Origin: Rhodococcus opacus B4
GTDB taxonomy: Bacteria > Actinomycetota > Actinomycetes > Mycobacteriales > Mycobacteriaceae
Assembly: GCF_000010805.1 (NCBI RefSeq)
Contig: NC_012522.1
Coordinates: 3,162,001 to 3,226,000, forward strand
Direction: 5' to 3'
DNA: 64,000 nucleotides
Below the pieces are notes generated by a model. The model searched no databases. It was given only the letters and a program-made list of their open reading frames with translations, and had not been told where the DNA came from. Position numbers and translations under genes: made by a program. This document shows positions 8,401 to 18,129 of this stretch, one piece after another. Numbering within the stretch: position 1 is the stretch's first letter; each line of letters starts with the position of its first letter.

Positions 8401-10171
8401 GCTGTTCTCCGGCGACGGTCGCGGAGATGTCGCCCGGCCCGGCGGAACGGAGGGTGAACTCGTAGATCCAGGTCGACAACCCGTCGGGGCGGGTCACCGG
8501 GTACGGGCGTTCGTCGAGTACCTCGACGCCGAGGCTGTGCAGAATCGGCAGGATGTCGCTGAGCGAGACCCGTTCCCCCGCGACATACAGGGTGAAGCGC
8601 AGTTCGGTGTGGTCGCCGGCCGGCCGGGTGGAGAGCGCCACGTCGACGGCACCCGCCGCTAGGGCCTCGAGGCGGGCGATGTCGGCGGCCGCCCGTGGAG
8701 CGGTGAAGTCGTGTTTGTAGGTCGCGGGCAGCCGGTGTGTGTAACTCACACCGACCGACGCGGGCACTCCGGCGCACTCGCGCAAGTGGTCGTGGAGCGC
8801 GTCGTCCCAGCTGCGGCAGACCACCGCCAGCCGGGACCGCACCTGTTCTTCGACGACGCTCCAGTCAGAATGGACGTCCAGCGCCGCGTCGGTGCGAGTA
8901 CGAAGGGTGAAATGCACCAGGGCGAGCGGGTTCTCGGTGACCCGCACCGTGTGATCGACGGCGGTGCCGGGGAACTGTTCGAGCAGGGCGCGCTGCATGC
9001 CGGTGCGCACCGCCGTGGTGTAGCGGTCGCGGGGCAGGTAGACCAGGGCGGAGAGCGACCGATTGTCGTCTGCTGGTCGCAGGAACAGCAGCAGGTCCTT
9101 GCGTTCGGCGGCACCGAGAACGGCCACCGCGGTGCGGTGCAGGGTGTCTACGTCGAGGGCGAACAACTCCGGCCGCGGGTACGCCTGGACGATTTCCAGC
9201 AGTGTCCGTCCGGTGTGGGAGTCGAGCCGGTAACCCGCCCTTGTGATGACCTCACGAACGCGGTCCGAGAGAGCCGGGATGTCGAGGACGTTTTCGTGCA
9301 GCGCGGTGACGGTGAACAGTCCGAGGAAGCGGTGTTCGCCCAGCACCGCCCCGGTGTCGCCGATCTCGGGGACCGTGATCAGGTGTGGGTGCAGCCCAGG
9401 GGAACTGGTGGGGAATTCGGGCGCCTGGGCGACCGTGAGCAGGGATTGCGTCGAAGCCTCCAGAGTGATCGTCACCGGGGTGGTGCGGAACGCCCCGAGT
9501 TCGTCGGCGGTGTCGGCGCCGCGGCCCTGGAAGTGGTAGCCGAGGAAGGTGAAGTTTCCGTCGCGGAGCCAGCCGAGCAGGTCGACGCTGTCGGTCAGTT
9601 CCTGCCGAGTCCACGGCGCGGGCACCGAGGACGCCGCGGCCAGTGACGCGGCCACCCGCTGAACACGTTCGAGCGTGGCGGGCAGGTCCGCGGCGATGTT
9701 CCGGAGGGCGGTCAGTGCCTGCGCGAGATCGGCCTGCAGCTGCTCGGCCCGCGAATCCTCCATCGGGGCAGCCAGTTCGAACCGCATCCAGGATTCGGTC
9801 GTCGCCTCCTGTAGGTCTGCGGCGACGTCGAGTAGCGTGCCCGTCTCGTCTCGGATCACCGGGACGACGGGATGAAGCAGTCGAGTGATCATCCCTTCGC
9901 CGGATTCCACGACGCCGCTGAGCGCATCGACCAGCAGCGGCATGTCGTCGGTGACGATGAGCACGACCGGAAGACGGCCTGCGGAGTGGTAGTGCACGAT
10001 GTCGGTGCCGGGGAGACGCCTCGCTGCGAGGTCGAGATGTTCGCGCACGACGGTGTCCGCGGCGGCGTGATCACCGGGTGCCGTGTGGGGGAAGAAGGCC
10101 GTTCGAAGGCTTTCGAGGGTCGCGGGAATCGCCGCGGCCGGACCCTCACGTTTTCCGGAATGCACCGACAT
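5420..10171 (-). pseudogene. gdh: NAD-glutamate dehydrogenase (large GDH), interrupted by one in-frame TGA
   Basis: Large (~180 kDa class) NAD-specific glutamate dehydrogenase, counted from ATG 10171 as 1,583 codons, the usual family size. The catalytic core has the lysine motif VGAKGGFVV near residue 810, the conserved LVKAQAVKNAVIVP before it, and GVGDMSGDVFGNGMLLS. Codon 1401 (5969-5971) is TGA where the frame otherwise continues unbroken for 182 more family-like residues (YGKAFEHLLPKVPGW and on). A single C-to-T change from an Arg CGA codon would explain it. The product would lack the C-terminal helical region; alternatives are read-through or a sequence error. Function: oxidative deamination of glutamate to 2-oxoglutarate, fitting the adjacent proline genes. 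Confidence 0.88.
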
Positions 10172-10323
10172 ACTCACCGGGAGTTCACCGTTCCTTCGTC
10201 GAGGTCCACGCACGCGGCGCCGTTGCCGCGAACTGGTGCCAGTCAGTAAACCGACCGCGCCCCTCGAAGTATTGGGCACGAGGTGAGAAAAGGACTCCCG
10301 GATTTTGTTCTCTCGGCCAACTC

Positions 10324-12033
10324 TCAGGGGGCGGTGGGATTCGCATCGCCGCGGCGCCGCAAAGCGAGCTGCAGTTCGAACAGCATCCGGTCGGAGGCGT
10401 CGTGCAGGTCGATACCGACGATCTCCTCGACGCGGCGAATCCGGTAGCGCAGGGTATTCGGATGTATTTGCAGGACAGCGGCGGCCGCGCGGACGTCGCC
10501 GTGTTCCGCGAGATAGGCCTCAGCGCTGTCCTGCAGGTTCGACGCGTGCTTGTCGTCGTAGTCGACGAGGGCGTCGAGCCGCGGGTCGTGCAGGTCCCGG
10601 TGCTCGGCGAGGAGGTCGAGGATCTCCCCGAACAGCACCGCGGTGCGCGATTCGGCGAGCGTGGTCACCCGGCCCTCGGGGAAAGTCGCGGCGGTGCCGT
10701 CGAGAACACGGTCGACCTCCACCCGCGCTCCGGCGACCTGCCCCAGATCAGGCACCGGGATCGCGATCGCGGCACGCAGGGCGATCGACCGCTTCGTCTC
10801 GAACTGCTCGACGAGTTGCCGGGTCCAGGTGGTCACCGACTTCGGGCTCGTGTAGCGCGGGAGCAGCACGTAGGCGCGCTCACCGATGATCGTCGCGACA
10901 GAATCGCGGCGAAAGGAACTGGCCTGCAGGCGCAGCATGCTGCCCAGTTCCGTGAGGCGGCCGCCGCCGGCGGTCTCGGTGGCACTGACAGCGAAACCGA
11001 CCACCGCCGCCGGTCCGGTCGCCGACAGGTTCAGGGCACTGACCACGGACGGGACGTCCACACCACCCCCGCGGGCCCCGAACAGCCGCTGGATCAGCAG
11101 GCCCTCGGTGGACGGCGCGTTGAGACTGCGGGAGATGATCCGCGCGGCGATCGCGGACGCGCCGCGCAGCACGTCTTCGGCGTCGTCGGAGAACGGCGCC
11201 ACCCCCTGTTGCAGCCAGATGGACCCGAGTGTGCGCGCCGAGGTCGTGGCATCCTCGGAGGCCTGCCGGATGCTGACCACCAGCCGCCGCTTCGTGCCGA
11301 GCTTGCGGTGGGCCGGCACGTCGATCACCTCGTCGCTGTTGCGGAGACGGTCGAAAACCCCCCACCGCTGCAGTGCCCGCAGGTAGTCGCGGGGTCCTTC
11401 GCGGCCGAGGATCGACAGCGTCCGCAACTCGTCGGCGGCCTCGTCGGAGGCGGAGTAGGCCAGCACGTGCGATTGCGCGTCCTCGATCGACACCATGCCG
11501 CCGGCGTTCTGGGCGACGATCTGGGCCAGCCCGAACAGGTCGGTGTCGGTGGCGAGCAGATCCGGATCGCCCAGTCCCGTGCTGCGGCGGGAGCGGTCCA
11601 GCATGCGCTGCACCAGCGGGAACACATGGTCCCAGCGGGCCTTCGGGTGCACGGCCACCAACGCGACCCCGGCGCGGCGTGCCGCCGCCTGCAGTGCCGT
11701 CGAGGTGGCCGCATTCTTGGACATCACCGCCTGTGCCCGATGGTCTGGTGGTCGGAGGGCAATGTCGTCGAACCAGCGCACGGCCTCCGCTTTGCCGATC
11801 CCGACGTGCAGGTACAGATCCGGCAGCGGAGATTGCGAATCGGTCTCGGTGGCCAGGTCGGAACTGTCGACCAGCGCGACCGACGACAGCGCGATCTCGG
11901 TGCCTGCCGGCGCGTCGATCAGTTCGACGACCGACGTGTCGAGGGCGCTGAGAAGCTCACGCAGCGTGATGCTTCCGGTGGCACGGCCGGACGGCTCGGT
12001 TGAACCCGTGCGGGTTCCGCCTTCAGAATTCAC
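10324..12033 (-). CDS. PucR/CdaR-family regulator of proline utilisation (PruC-like)
   Basis: About 569 residues from a GTG at 12033, chosen because GGAGAT lies 7 bases upstream; upstream in-frame codons to 12120 have no such site. Layout: PucR N-terminal domain, central GGDEF-like region, and the C-terminal PucR helix-turn-helix (NLQDSAEAYLAEHGDVRAAAAVLQIHPNTLRYRIRRVEEIVGIDL). It is divergent from pruA, matching the mycobacterial PruC/pruAB arrangement, where the regulator activates proline catabolism when proline is present. The 165-bp gap to pruA should hold both promoters. Regulation of the adjacent gdh is possible but not shown. Confidence 0.88.
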   Translation of the reverse strand: MNSEGGTRTGSTEPSGRATGSITLRELLSALDTSVVELIDAPAGTEIALSSVALVDSSDLATETDSQSPLPDLYLHVGIGKAEAVRWFDDIALRPPDHRAQAVMSKNAATSTALQAAARRAGVALVAVHPKARWDHVFPLVQRMLDRSRRSTGLGDPDLLATDTDLFGLAQIVAQNAGGMVSIEDAQSHVLAYSASDEAADELRTLSILGREGPRDYLRALQRWGVFDRLRNSDEVIDVPAHRKLGTKRRLVVSIRQASEDATTSARTLGSIWLQQGVAPFSDDAEDVLRGASAIAARIISRSLNAPSTEGLLIQRLFGARGGGVDVPSVVSALNLSATGPAAVVGFAVSATETAGGGRLTELGSMLRLQASSFRRDSVATIIGERAYVLLPRYTSPKSVTTWTRQLVEQFETKRSIALRAAIAIPVPDLGQVAGARVEVDRVLDGTAATFPEGRVTTLAESRTAVLFGEILDLLAEHRDLHDPRLDALVDYDDKHASNLQDSAEAYLAEHGDVRAAAAVLQIHPNTLRYRIRRVEEIVGIDLHDASDRMLFELQLALRRRGDANPTAP

Positions 12034-12198
12034 GGGTCGATCTCCACTTCGGGATCGCAGGAACGGTTTGGCTGACAGTACAACTTCAATGATAGAGATT
12101 TGTTCAGCTGGCTCATACATTCGGCGACGTGCTGGTGTTGACTACGGCTAGTTCGTTGCGGCGGCCGTCTTCGCCGCCACATCCCGTAGGAGGTTTTC
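12034..12198. promoter_or_regulatory. divergent promoter region of the PucR-type regulator and pruA
   Basis: The 165-bp AT-richer gap holds a TTGACT hexamer at 12138-12143 on the plus strand and a strong pruA ribosome site (GTAGGAGG). No clear palindrome is seen, so the regulator's site cannot be pinned. Confidence 0.4.
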
Positions 12199-13854
12199 AT
12201 GGACGCCATCACCACCACCCCGCAGCCCGTCAACGAGCCGGTGGGGTCCTTCACACCCGGGAGCCCGGAGCGGGCGCGGCTGCAGGCGAAGCTGTCCGAA
12301 CTCGGGTCGAACCCGACGGAGATCCACCACGTGATCGGCGGGGCGCACCGCCGCGGCGCCGGCCCGGTGATCGACGTCGTCCAGCCGCACCGGCATGCCG
12401 CGGTGCTCGGTACCTTCACCAACGCGGGCACCCAGGACATCCAGGACGCGGTCGCCGCGGCCACCGCCGCTGCCCCGGCGTGGCGGGCACTCTCCTTCGA
12501 GGACCGCGCCGCGGTGTTCCTGCGCGCAGCCGATCTCCTGTCCGGCCCCTGGCGCGAAACCCTCGCCGCCGCAACCATGCTCGGACAGTCCAAGACCGCG
12601 TACCAGGCCGAGATCGACACCCCCTGCGAACTCATCGACTTCTGGCGATTCAACGTCCACTTCGCCCGCCAGATCCTCGCCGACCAGCCGATCTCCTCCC
12701 CGGGGGTGTGGAACAAGCTCGAGTACCGCTCCCTCGAGGGCTTCGTCTACGCGATCACCCCGTTCAACTTCACCGCCATCGCCGGCAACCTGCCCACCGC
12801 ACCCGCACTGATGGGCAACACGGTGGTGTGGAAGCCGTCGCAGACGCAGGCCGTCGCCGCGTACTGGACGATGAAACTGCTCGAGGCCGCCGGCCTGCCG
12901 CCCGGCGTGATCAACCTCGTCAACGGCTCCGGCGCCGCGGTCTCCGACGTCGTCCTCGCCGACCCGCGCCTCGCCGGAATCCACTTCACCGGTTCCACCG
13001 CCACCTTCCAGCACCTGTGGCAGCAGGTCGGCAACAACATCTCGAACTACCACTCCTACCCCCGACTGGTCGGCGAGACCGGCGGCAAGGACTTCGTCCT
13101 CGCCCACAGCTCCGCCAACCCCGACACCCTCACCACCGCCCTGATCCGCGGCGCCTTCGACTTCCAGGGTCAGAAGTGCTCCGCCGCCTCCCGCGCGTTC
13201 GTCCCGAAGTCGGTGTGGGCGAAGATGGGCGACGACTTCATCGAGAAGGCATCGACGCTGAAATACGGTGACGTCACCGACTTCTCGAATTTCGGCGGCG
13301 CCGTCATCGACAAGCGCGCGTTCGACCGCAACGCCGACGCCATCGCCCGCGCCAAGGCCACCCCCAGCCTGACCATCGCCGCCGGCGGCCACGTCGACGA
13401 CAGCGTCGGTTACTTCGTCGACCCCACCGTGCTCCTCGGGGACGACCCCACCGACGAGGCATTCCGCACCGAGTACTTCGGACCGATCCTGTCCGTACAC
13501 GTCTACGACGACTCCGCCGCCGGATCGTTCGAGAAGGTCCTCGACCTCGTCGACAAGGGGTCCGCGTACGCGCTGACCGGGTCGATCATCGCCGACGACC
13601 GCACCGCGATCGCCCAGGCCACCGACGACCTGCGGTTCGCGGCCGGCAACTTCTACATCAACGACAAGCCCACCGGCGCCGTCGTGGGACAGCAGCCGTT
13701 CGGGGGCGCCCGCGCGTCGGGCACCAACGACAAGGCCGGCTCCCCGCAGAACCTGCTGCGCTGGGCGTCCGCACGCACCATCAAGGAAACGTTCGTCCCC
13801 GCCACCGACCACCGCTACCCGCACCAGGCGGCCGACACCTCCGAGGACATCTGA
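12199..13854 (+). CDS. pruA: L-glutamate gamma-semialdehyde (1-pyrroline-5-carboxylate) dehydrogenase
   Basis: 551 residues, full length for PruA. Aldehyde dehydrogenase landmarks: YAITPFNFTAIAGNLPTAPALMGNTVVWKPS in the cofactor domain, FTGSTATF, the ETGGKDF glutamate motif, and the catalytic cysteine in GAFDFQGQKCSAASRAFVP. PFGGARASGTNDKAG near the end matches the P5C dehydrogenase subgroup. It oxidises glutamate semialdehyde to glutamate with NAD in the second step of proline breakdown. Ribosome site GTAGGAGG precedes the ATG. Its TGA overlaps the next gene's ATG by one base. Confidence 0.97.
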   Translation: MDAITTTPQPVNEPVGSFTPGSPERARLQAKLSELGSNPTEIHHVIGGAHRRGAGPVIDVVQPHRHAAVLGTFTNAGTQDIQDAVAAATAAAPAWRALSFEDRAAVFLRAADLLSGPWRETLAAATMLGQSKTAYQAEIDTPCELIDFWRFNVHFARQILADQPISSPGVWNKLEYRSLEGFVYAITPFNFTAIAGNLPTAPALMGNTVVWKPSQTQAVAAYWTMKLLEAAGLPPGVINLVNGSGAAVSDVVLADPRLAGIHFTGSTATFQHLWQQVGNNISNYHSYPRLVGETGGKDFVLAHSSANPDTLTTALIRGAFDFQGQKCSAASRAFVPKSVWAKMGDDFIEKASTLKYGDVTDFSNFGGAVIDKRAFDRNADAIARAKATPSLTIAAGGHVDDSVGYFVDPTVLLGDDPTDEAFRTEYFGPILSVHVYDDSAAGSFEKVLDLVDKGSAYALTGSIIADDRTAIAQATDDLRFAAGNFYINDKPTGAVVGQQPFGGARASGTNDKAGSPQNLLRWASARTIKETFVPATDHRYPHQAADTSEDI

Positions 13855-14825
13855 TGGCATTCTCCGCCCTGCTCCGCCCCGCCCTGCTGGCCGCCGCACG
13901 TTCGCCCCGGATGGAGCGCACCGTCACCAGGATCCCGGTGACCCGCAGCCTCGTCGACCGGTTCGTCGCCGGCGAGACCGAGGACCAGGCGATCGCCGCG
14001 ACCACGTCGATTCTCGACTCCGGCCGCTACATCAGCATCGATCATCTCGGCGAGGACACCACCGATTCGGCGCAGGCCGACGCCACCGTGTCGCACTACC
14101 TGGCCCTGCTGTCCGATCTTGCGGCCCTCAGCCAGAAGACGGCGTCGACGTCACCGGCCTCGGTGCGCAATGTCGAGGTCTCGTTGAAGCTGTCCGCCCT
14201 GGGCCAGTTCCTGCCCCGGGACGGCCACAAGGTGGCCCTCGAGAACGCGCACAAGATCTGCACCGCCGCCGAGGAGGCCGGCGCGTGGGTGACCGTGGAC
14301 GCCGAGGACCACACCACCACCGACTCGACACTGTCGATCGTCCGCGAACTCCGCAAGGACTTCCCGTCCCTCGGCACCGTGCTGCAGGCGTACCTGAAGC
14401 GCACCGAGGCCGACTGCCGGGACCTGTCCGGCCCGGGATCGCGCATCCGGCTGTGCAAGGGCGCCTACAAGGAACCCGCCTCGGTGGCATTCCAGGGCAA
14501 GGAGGCGGTCGACGAGGCCTACCTGCGCTGCCTGCGCATCCTGATGAACGGTCAGGGCTACCCGATGGTCGCCTCCCACGACCCGGCCATGATCGAGGCC
14601 GCCCTGCAGCAGGCGAAGGCCAAGGGCCGCACCGCCGACGAGTTCGAAATCCAGATGCTCTACGGCATCCGCGACGCCGAACAACTCCGCCTCATCGGTG
14701 AGGACAAGCATCTGCGGGTGTACCTCCCCTACGGCGAGCAGTGGTACGGCTACTTCATGCGCCGACTCGCCGAACGCCCCGCCAACCTGACCTTCTTCCT
14801 CCGGTCGTTGATGTCACACAACTAA
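13854..14825 (+). CDS. putA: proline dehydrogenase, monofunctional
   Basis: 323-residue FAD-dependent proline dehydrogenase with a beta/alpha barrel. Motifs include VEVSLKLSALGQFL, VTVDAEDHTTTD, RLCKGAYKEP, MVASHDP, EFEIQMLYGIRD and the C-terminal RVYLPYGEQWYGYFMRRLAERP. It oxidises proline to pyrroline-5-carboxylate and passes electrons to the membrane quinone pool. Coupling to pruA by TGATG keeps the two enzymes stoichiometric, favouring transfer of the reactive semialdehyde. It is often called pruB in mycobacteria. Confidence 0.96.
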   Translation: MAFSALLRPALLAAARSPRMERTVTRIPVTRSLVDRFVAGETEDQAIAATTSILDSGRYISIDHLGEDTTDSAQADATVSHYLALLSDLAALSQKTASTSPASVRNVEVSLKLSALGQFLPRDGHKVALENAHKICTAAEEAGAWVTVDAEDHTTTDSTLSIVRELRKDFPSLGTVLQAYLKRTEADCRDLSGPGSRIRLCKGAYKEPASVAFQGKEAVDEAYLRCLRILMNGQGYPMVASHDPAMIEAALQQAKAKGRTADEFEIQMLYGIRDAEQLRLIGEDKHLRVYLPYGEQWYGYFMRRLAERPANLTFFLRSLMSHN

Positions 14826-14847
14826 GCATTCCGTTCTGCAGGACAAC

Positions 14848-14880
14848 GGGTCTGGCTCGCCTCCGAGGCGAGCCAGACCC
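14848..14880 (+). terminator. strong terminator after the proline operon
   Basis: GGGTCTGGCTCGCC pairs perfectly with GGCGAGCCAGACCC across a 5-base loop, 22 bases past the stop. Confidence 0.85.
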
Positions 14881-14913
14881 GCACCGCCCCAGCTCACAAC
14901 GAAGCGCACAGGG

Positions 14914-15162
14914 ATGAACGAGACCAACTTCAATTACATGATCACCTTCGCGAAGAAGTGGCGGCACCGGGGCGGAGGATCCGGTGAGGACATCCTCGTC
15001 GAATTTGGGCTCTCGCAGGCCGAGTACTTTCGTCAATTGCAGATGATCCTCGACGAACGTGTCGGCGCAGCATCGGATCTTCCTCCCGACCTCCGTCACG
15101 AATTGCGGTCGATCTGTAGTGCTCGCCTACTGCGTCAGACGCCGCAACAATATTCGCAGTGA
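14914..15162 (+). CDS. DUF3263-like small actinobacterial protein
   Basis: 82 residues. The pattern FAKKWRHRGGGSGEDILVEFGLSQAEYFRQLQMILDER followed by R.ELRSICSAR matches the DUF3263 layout (E..W....G.KE..IRE.FG.S...YYQ.L..LLD). This is a small helix-turn-helix-like family of unknown function found in mycolic-acid bacteria. It sits alone between the proline terminator and the convergent hydrolase operon. Confidence 0.6.
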   Translation: MNETNFNYMITFAKKWRHRGGGSGEDILVEFGLSQAEYFRQLQMILDERVGAASDLPPDLRHELRSICSARLLRQTPQQYSQ

Positions 15163-15224
15163 TTCATACCTCATGCGGGGTGCACCAGTGTCCTGATCGG
15201 ACTCACCAGCGGTTCCGGGACGGT

Positions 15225-15992
15225 TCACGGCGTGGCCGGCGCCAGCGCACGCGGAAGCGGTGTTCCTGCCGGTTCGGCATTTCCCGGCCGGTCGATACTG
15301 GCGAGCCACGCCGAGAGGGTTCGTCCGACGTCGGTCGGCCGTTCCATCGGTGTCAGGTGCCCGCCGCCGGGGATGATTTGAAACGTCGAGTCGGGAAGAT
15401 GCGCGGCGATTTCGCGCATTGCCGGGGCCGCGCACAGTGTGTCGTCCTCGCCGGCCAGCACCAGGCTCGGGCACGTGATCTCGCGGAGGGCGTCGAGGTA
15501 GTCGATACGCGATGCCTGCGCCGCCAGCTGGGCGCGAAGTCCCTCCCTGCCGATGTGTTCGGCCATCGCGAGTACCCGTGCGTTCAAGGTCGGGTCGGCT
15601 GTCCGGGAATTCTTCGAGACCAGGTCCGGTAGCAGTCGCCGTTGTTCGGAGACTGCCGATCCCCCGCGATCGAGTCGAGCCGCGGCCTCACGCCAATCGT
15701 GGAGCTGACCCGGGCGTGGGGCGCGGGCGTTCGTCGAGAGCAGAGCCACGCCGGTGATGCGGTGGGGGGCGATGACGGCCAGGTGCATCGCGACGATTCC
15801 GCCCAGGGACAGGCCTATGGCGGTGAAGTTCGGCGGGGCGCTGGCCAGGATATTGTGTGCGATCGAGGCAATCGAATTCCGTTCCAGGACGGCGTGATGG
15901 ATACGCGCGTGGCGGCGTATCGGGTCCTCGACGTCGGCCCACAGTTGCTCGCTGCACATCATCCCCGGGATGAGGACGACATGGTCAGTCAT
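15225..15992 (-). CDS. alpha/beta hydrolase
   Basis: 255 residues. Nucleophile elbow GLSLGG (Ser near residue 81), oxyanion region LIPGMMCSEQLW, acid residue in VLAGEDDTLC and the catalytic His in PGGGHLTPMERP. Probably an ester, lactone or C-C hydrolase. It overlaps the bicupin gene by 8 bases and is the last gene of a four-gene operon, so it would act on a product of the dehydrogenase/reductase/bicupin steps. Substrate unknown. Confidence 0.85.
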   Translation of the reverse strand: MTDHVVLIPGMMCSEQLWADVEDPIRRHARIHHAVLERNSIASIAHNILASAPPNFTAIGLSLGGIVAMHLAVIAPHRITGVALLSTNARAPRPGQLHDWREAAARLDRGGSAVSEQRRLLPDLVSKNSRTADPTLNARVLAMAEHIGREGLRAQLAAQASRIDYLDALREITCPSLVLAGEDDTLCAAPAMREIAAHLPDSTFQIIPGGGHLTPMERPTDVGRTLSAWLASIDRPGNAEPAGTPLPRALAPATP

Positions 15993-17118
15993 CGTCGGTG
16001 CTCCGGGACACCACCGACCAGGGTGCGACGTACCCGTTGGCGTCGAAGGCCACGTCCTTGTCGCGGGCGCGTTCGATCACTTCCGGATCCCAATGGATCC
16101 GGACTCGTCCGTCGCCGCCGTTGACGACAACCATTTCGCCGTCGCCGTCGTCGAGTTGTTCGAATCGGCGCCACGCGCCCGCCGGGATGGAGAGGGTGTC
16201 GCGGGGGTCGAGGACGACGGTCCGTTCGTCGGCGCCGCTGTTGAGGGTGATCTTCCATCGGCCGCTGCGGACGATGAGTGCCTGCGGTGCGTCGTGCCGA
16301 TGCTGCAGCAGTCCTTCACCGGTGTGAGCGCGCAGCCATGCCAGGTTGAAACCGTGCGGGTTGTAGACACGCGGTTCCTGGTTGCGATCTTCGGTCATGC
16401 CGAAGCCGATGACGAGGGCGAGTTCGGCGTGACCGCCGGGCAGGGTGCTGCAGAGGAAGGCGCGGTCCGACCACACTCGGTCCGCTTCGGTGGTGACCCG
16501 GCCACGCATCTGCGCCGGGGTGTAGTGACGCAGCGCGTCGATCTCCTGCTGCGGCATCGGCCTGATCAGGTCGACATCGGCGGGCTCTCCGTCGGTAGCT
16601 TCCACGAGTTCGTTGTCCCGGGTCAGGTAGAGCCCGTAGTCTGCGGCTTGACGCAGTACCGATGGGCCCCAGATGATCCCACCGGTACTGTCCATTCCCA
16701 GCACTGTGAAGAGCCAGCCGTCGTCGGGACCGGTGTTGGTGAAACCGCGGTAGATCCAGGTCGGCACGGTCACGACGTCCCCGGTGGTGGACTGGTATTC
16801 GCCGGCCTTGCCGTCGACGCCCCAGCGGAACAGCCATTCGCCGCTGAAGTTGAGGAAGACTTCGGCGGTGAAGTGCATGTGCAGGTTGTTGGTGATGCCG
16901 TGCGGCATGGCCGCGGCGCCGACGTTGAAACCGTGAGGTTCGCGGAGGTTGATCACCTGGTCGGAGTTTTGCGAGACCCCGGATCCGATGAGGGCGTAAT
17001 TCTCCTTCTTGTCCGACCCGGGGGTTTTGCAGTCGATGAAGGCTTGGTTGCAGCTGACGAGGTCGGCCCGGCGGATGGTTCTGCGGTCCAACTCGTCCTG
17101 GGTAACGATGGTGTTCAA
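15985..17118 (-). CDS. bicupin protein, possible ring- or C-C-cleaving dioxygenase
   Basis: 377 residues from a TTG start (17118) with AGGAG upstream. Two cupin barrels are visible. The first has NNLHMHFTAEVFLNFSGEW near residue 80. The second has GLLQHRHDAPQALIVRSGRWKITL near residue 270, carrying the His pattern expected for metal binding. Two-cupin proteins include quercetin dioxygenase and gentisate-type enzymes, but also isomerases. The first cupin keeps H.HF..E and the second HRHD, so metal binding in both is plausible. It is the third gene in an operon with a dehydrogenase, an aldo/keto reductase and a hydrolase. Confidence 0.75.
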   Translation of the reverse strand: MNTIVTQDELDRRTIRRADLVSCNQAFIDCKTPGSDKKENYALIGSGVSQNSDQVINLREPHGFNVGAAAMPHGITNNLHMHFTAEVFLNFSGEWLFRWGVDGKAGEYQSTTGDVVTVPTWIYRGFTNTGPDDGWLFTVLGMDSTGGIIWGPSVLRQAADYGLYLTRDNELVEATDGEPADVDLIRPMPQQEIDALRHYTPAQMRGRVTTEADRVWSDRAFLCSTLPGGHAELALVIGFGMTEDRNQEPRVYNPHGFNLAWLRAHTGEGLLQHRHDAPQALIVRSGRWKITLNSGADERTVVLDPRDTLSIPAGAWRRFEQLDDGDGEMVVVNGGDGRVRIHWDPEVIERARDKDVAFDANGYVAPWSVVSRSTDDD

Positions 17119-17145
17119 GGGAAGTCCACTCCTCGAGGGTTCGAT

Positions 17146-18129
17146 TCAGTGCGAAAGGGTCAGGGAGGTAAGCAGTTCGGAATCCGATGGGCTGAGCGAC
17201 ACGTCGAGGCAGGACCAGCTCCGGCGAAGTTGTTCGCCGGTGCGGCATCCGACCACGGGCACGATGTCGATCTCACAGTCGATCAGCGCACGTAGCGCCA
17301 GGGCCGTCGCGTCGGTCTCGTACTCGTCGGCGAGACGGTGCAGTAATTGGGCGGTGCGGGCGTTGCGCGCGGTGTCGTAGCGCTCCACCGATTGGGGTAT
17401 CGGACCTGCGCTCCGGCTCTTTTCGAAGTAGCCCTTGGCTTGAGCCGAGTAGGGCACGACCGGCAGGCGGTGGGTGCGGTGAAATTCGAGCAGACCCGCG
17501 TCCATATAGGTCAGGTCGGGTGCCACCCGGTCCGCCTTGGGTGCGGCCAGGCTCCATTCGAGTTGGTTGGCGACGAATCCGCCGATTCCGGATGCGCTCG
17601 CATACTGCGCCGCCGCTGCCAGGCGGTCGGCGGAGAAGTTGCTCGCCGCGTAGTACCGGATGACGCTTTCGTCCACGAGGGTCTCCATGGTGTCGAGGAT
17701 GTCCCCGATCGGGCGGGAGGGGTCGTCGCGGTGGAGGTAGTACAGATCGATCGGCGCGCCGCCGAGGTTCTCGGCGCTGGCGTGTGCGTCGGCTCGCAGC
17801 GAGGCGCGGTCCAGCCGCGGCCCTGCGGGGTGTGCCAGGTCGGGGTGACCACCCTTGGTAGCCACCACCATCGCCTTGCGGCAGTCCCGCGTCGTCAACC
17901 AACGCCCCAGCGTGTGCTCGCTGCAACTGCGTTCGACTCCGGGGACCCAGTCGGCATAGACCAACGCGGTGTCGACGAAATTTCCTCCGAGCTCGGCGAA
18001 CGTATCGAGCAGGGCGAAGGACTCGCTCTCGTCGAGCGCGGACCCGAACCGGTTGCCGCCCAGGCACAGTCGCGACACGTGCAGATCCGTGCCGGGCAGC
18101 AGCAGTAGGGTGCTCGCCGCGGCGGTCAT
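17146..18129 (-). CDS. aldo/keto reductase
   Basis: 327 residues. The barrel motifs are present: LCLGGNRFGSALDE, the FVDTALVYADWVPG strand with the catalytic Asp and Tyr, KGGHPDL for the catalytic Lys, DLYYLHRDDP for the His, and NQLEWSL. An NADP-binding C-terminus follows. Carbonyl reduction or alcohol oxidation is expected; the resemblance to AKR5/13-type bacterial reductases is general. The start codon overlaps the stop of the upstream dehydrogenase (ATGA). Confidence 0.88.
   Translation of the reverse strand: MTAAASTLLLLPGTDLHVSRLCLGGNRFGSALDESESFALLDTFAELGGNFVDTALVYADWVPGVERSCSEHTLGRWLTTRDCRKAMVVATKGGHPDLAHPAGPRLDRASLRADAHASAENLGGAPIDLYYLHRDDPSRPIGDILDTMETLVDESVIRYYAASNFSADRLAAAAQYASASGIGGFVANQLEWSLAAPKADRVAPDLTYMDAGLLEFHRTHRLPVVPYSAQAKGYFEKSRSAGPIPQSVERYDTARNARTAQLLHRLADEYETDATALALRALIDCEIDIVPVVGCRTGEQLRRSWSCLDVSLSPSDSELLTSLTLSH

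Noticed and set aside
5822..8662. Open frame of 946 codons on the plus strand opposite the glutamate dehydrogenase gene
   Set aside because: It is the antisense shadow of a high-GC gene: Val/Gly/Arg-rich composition, no domain, and the opposite strand has clear GDH motifs.
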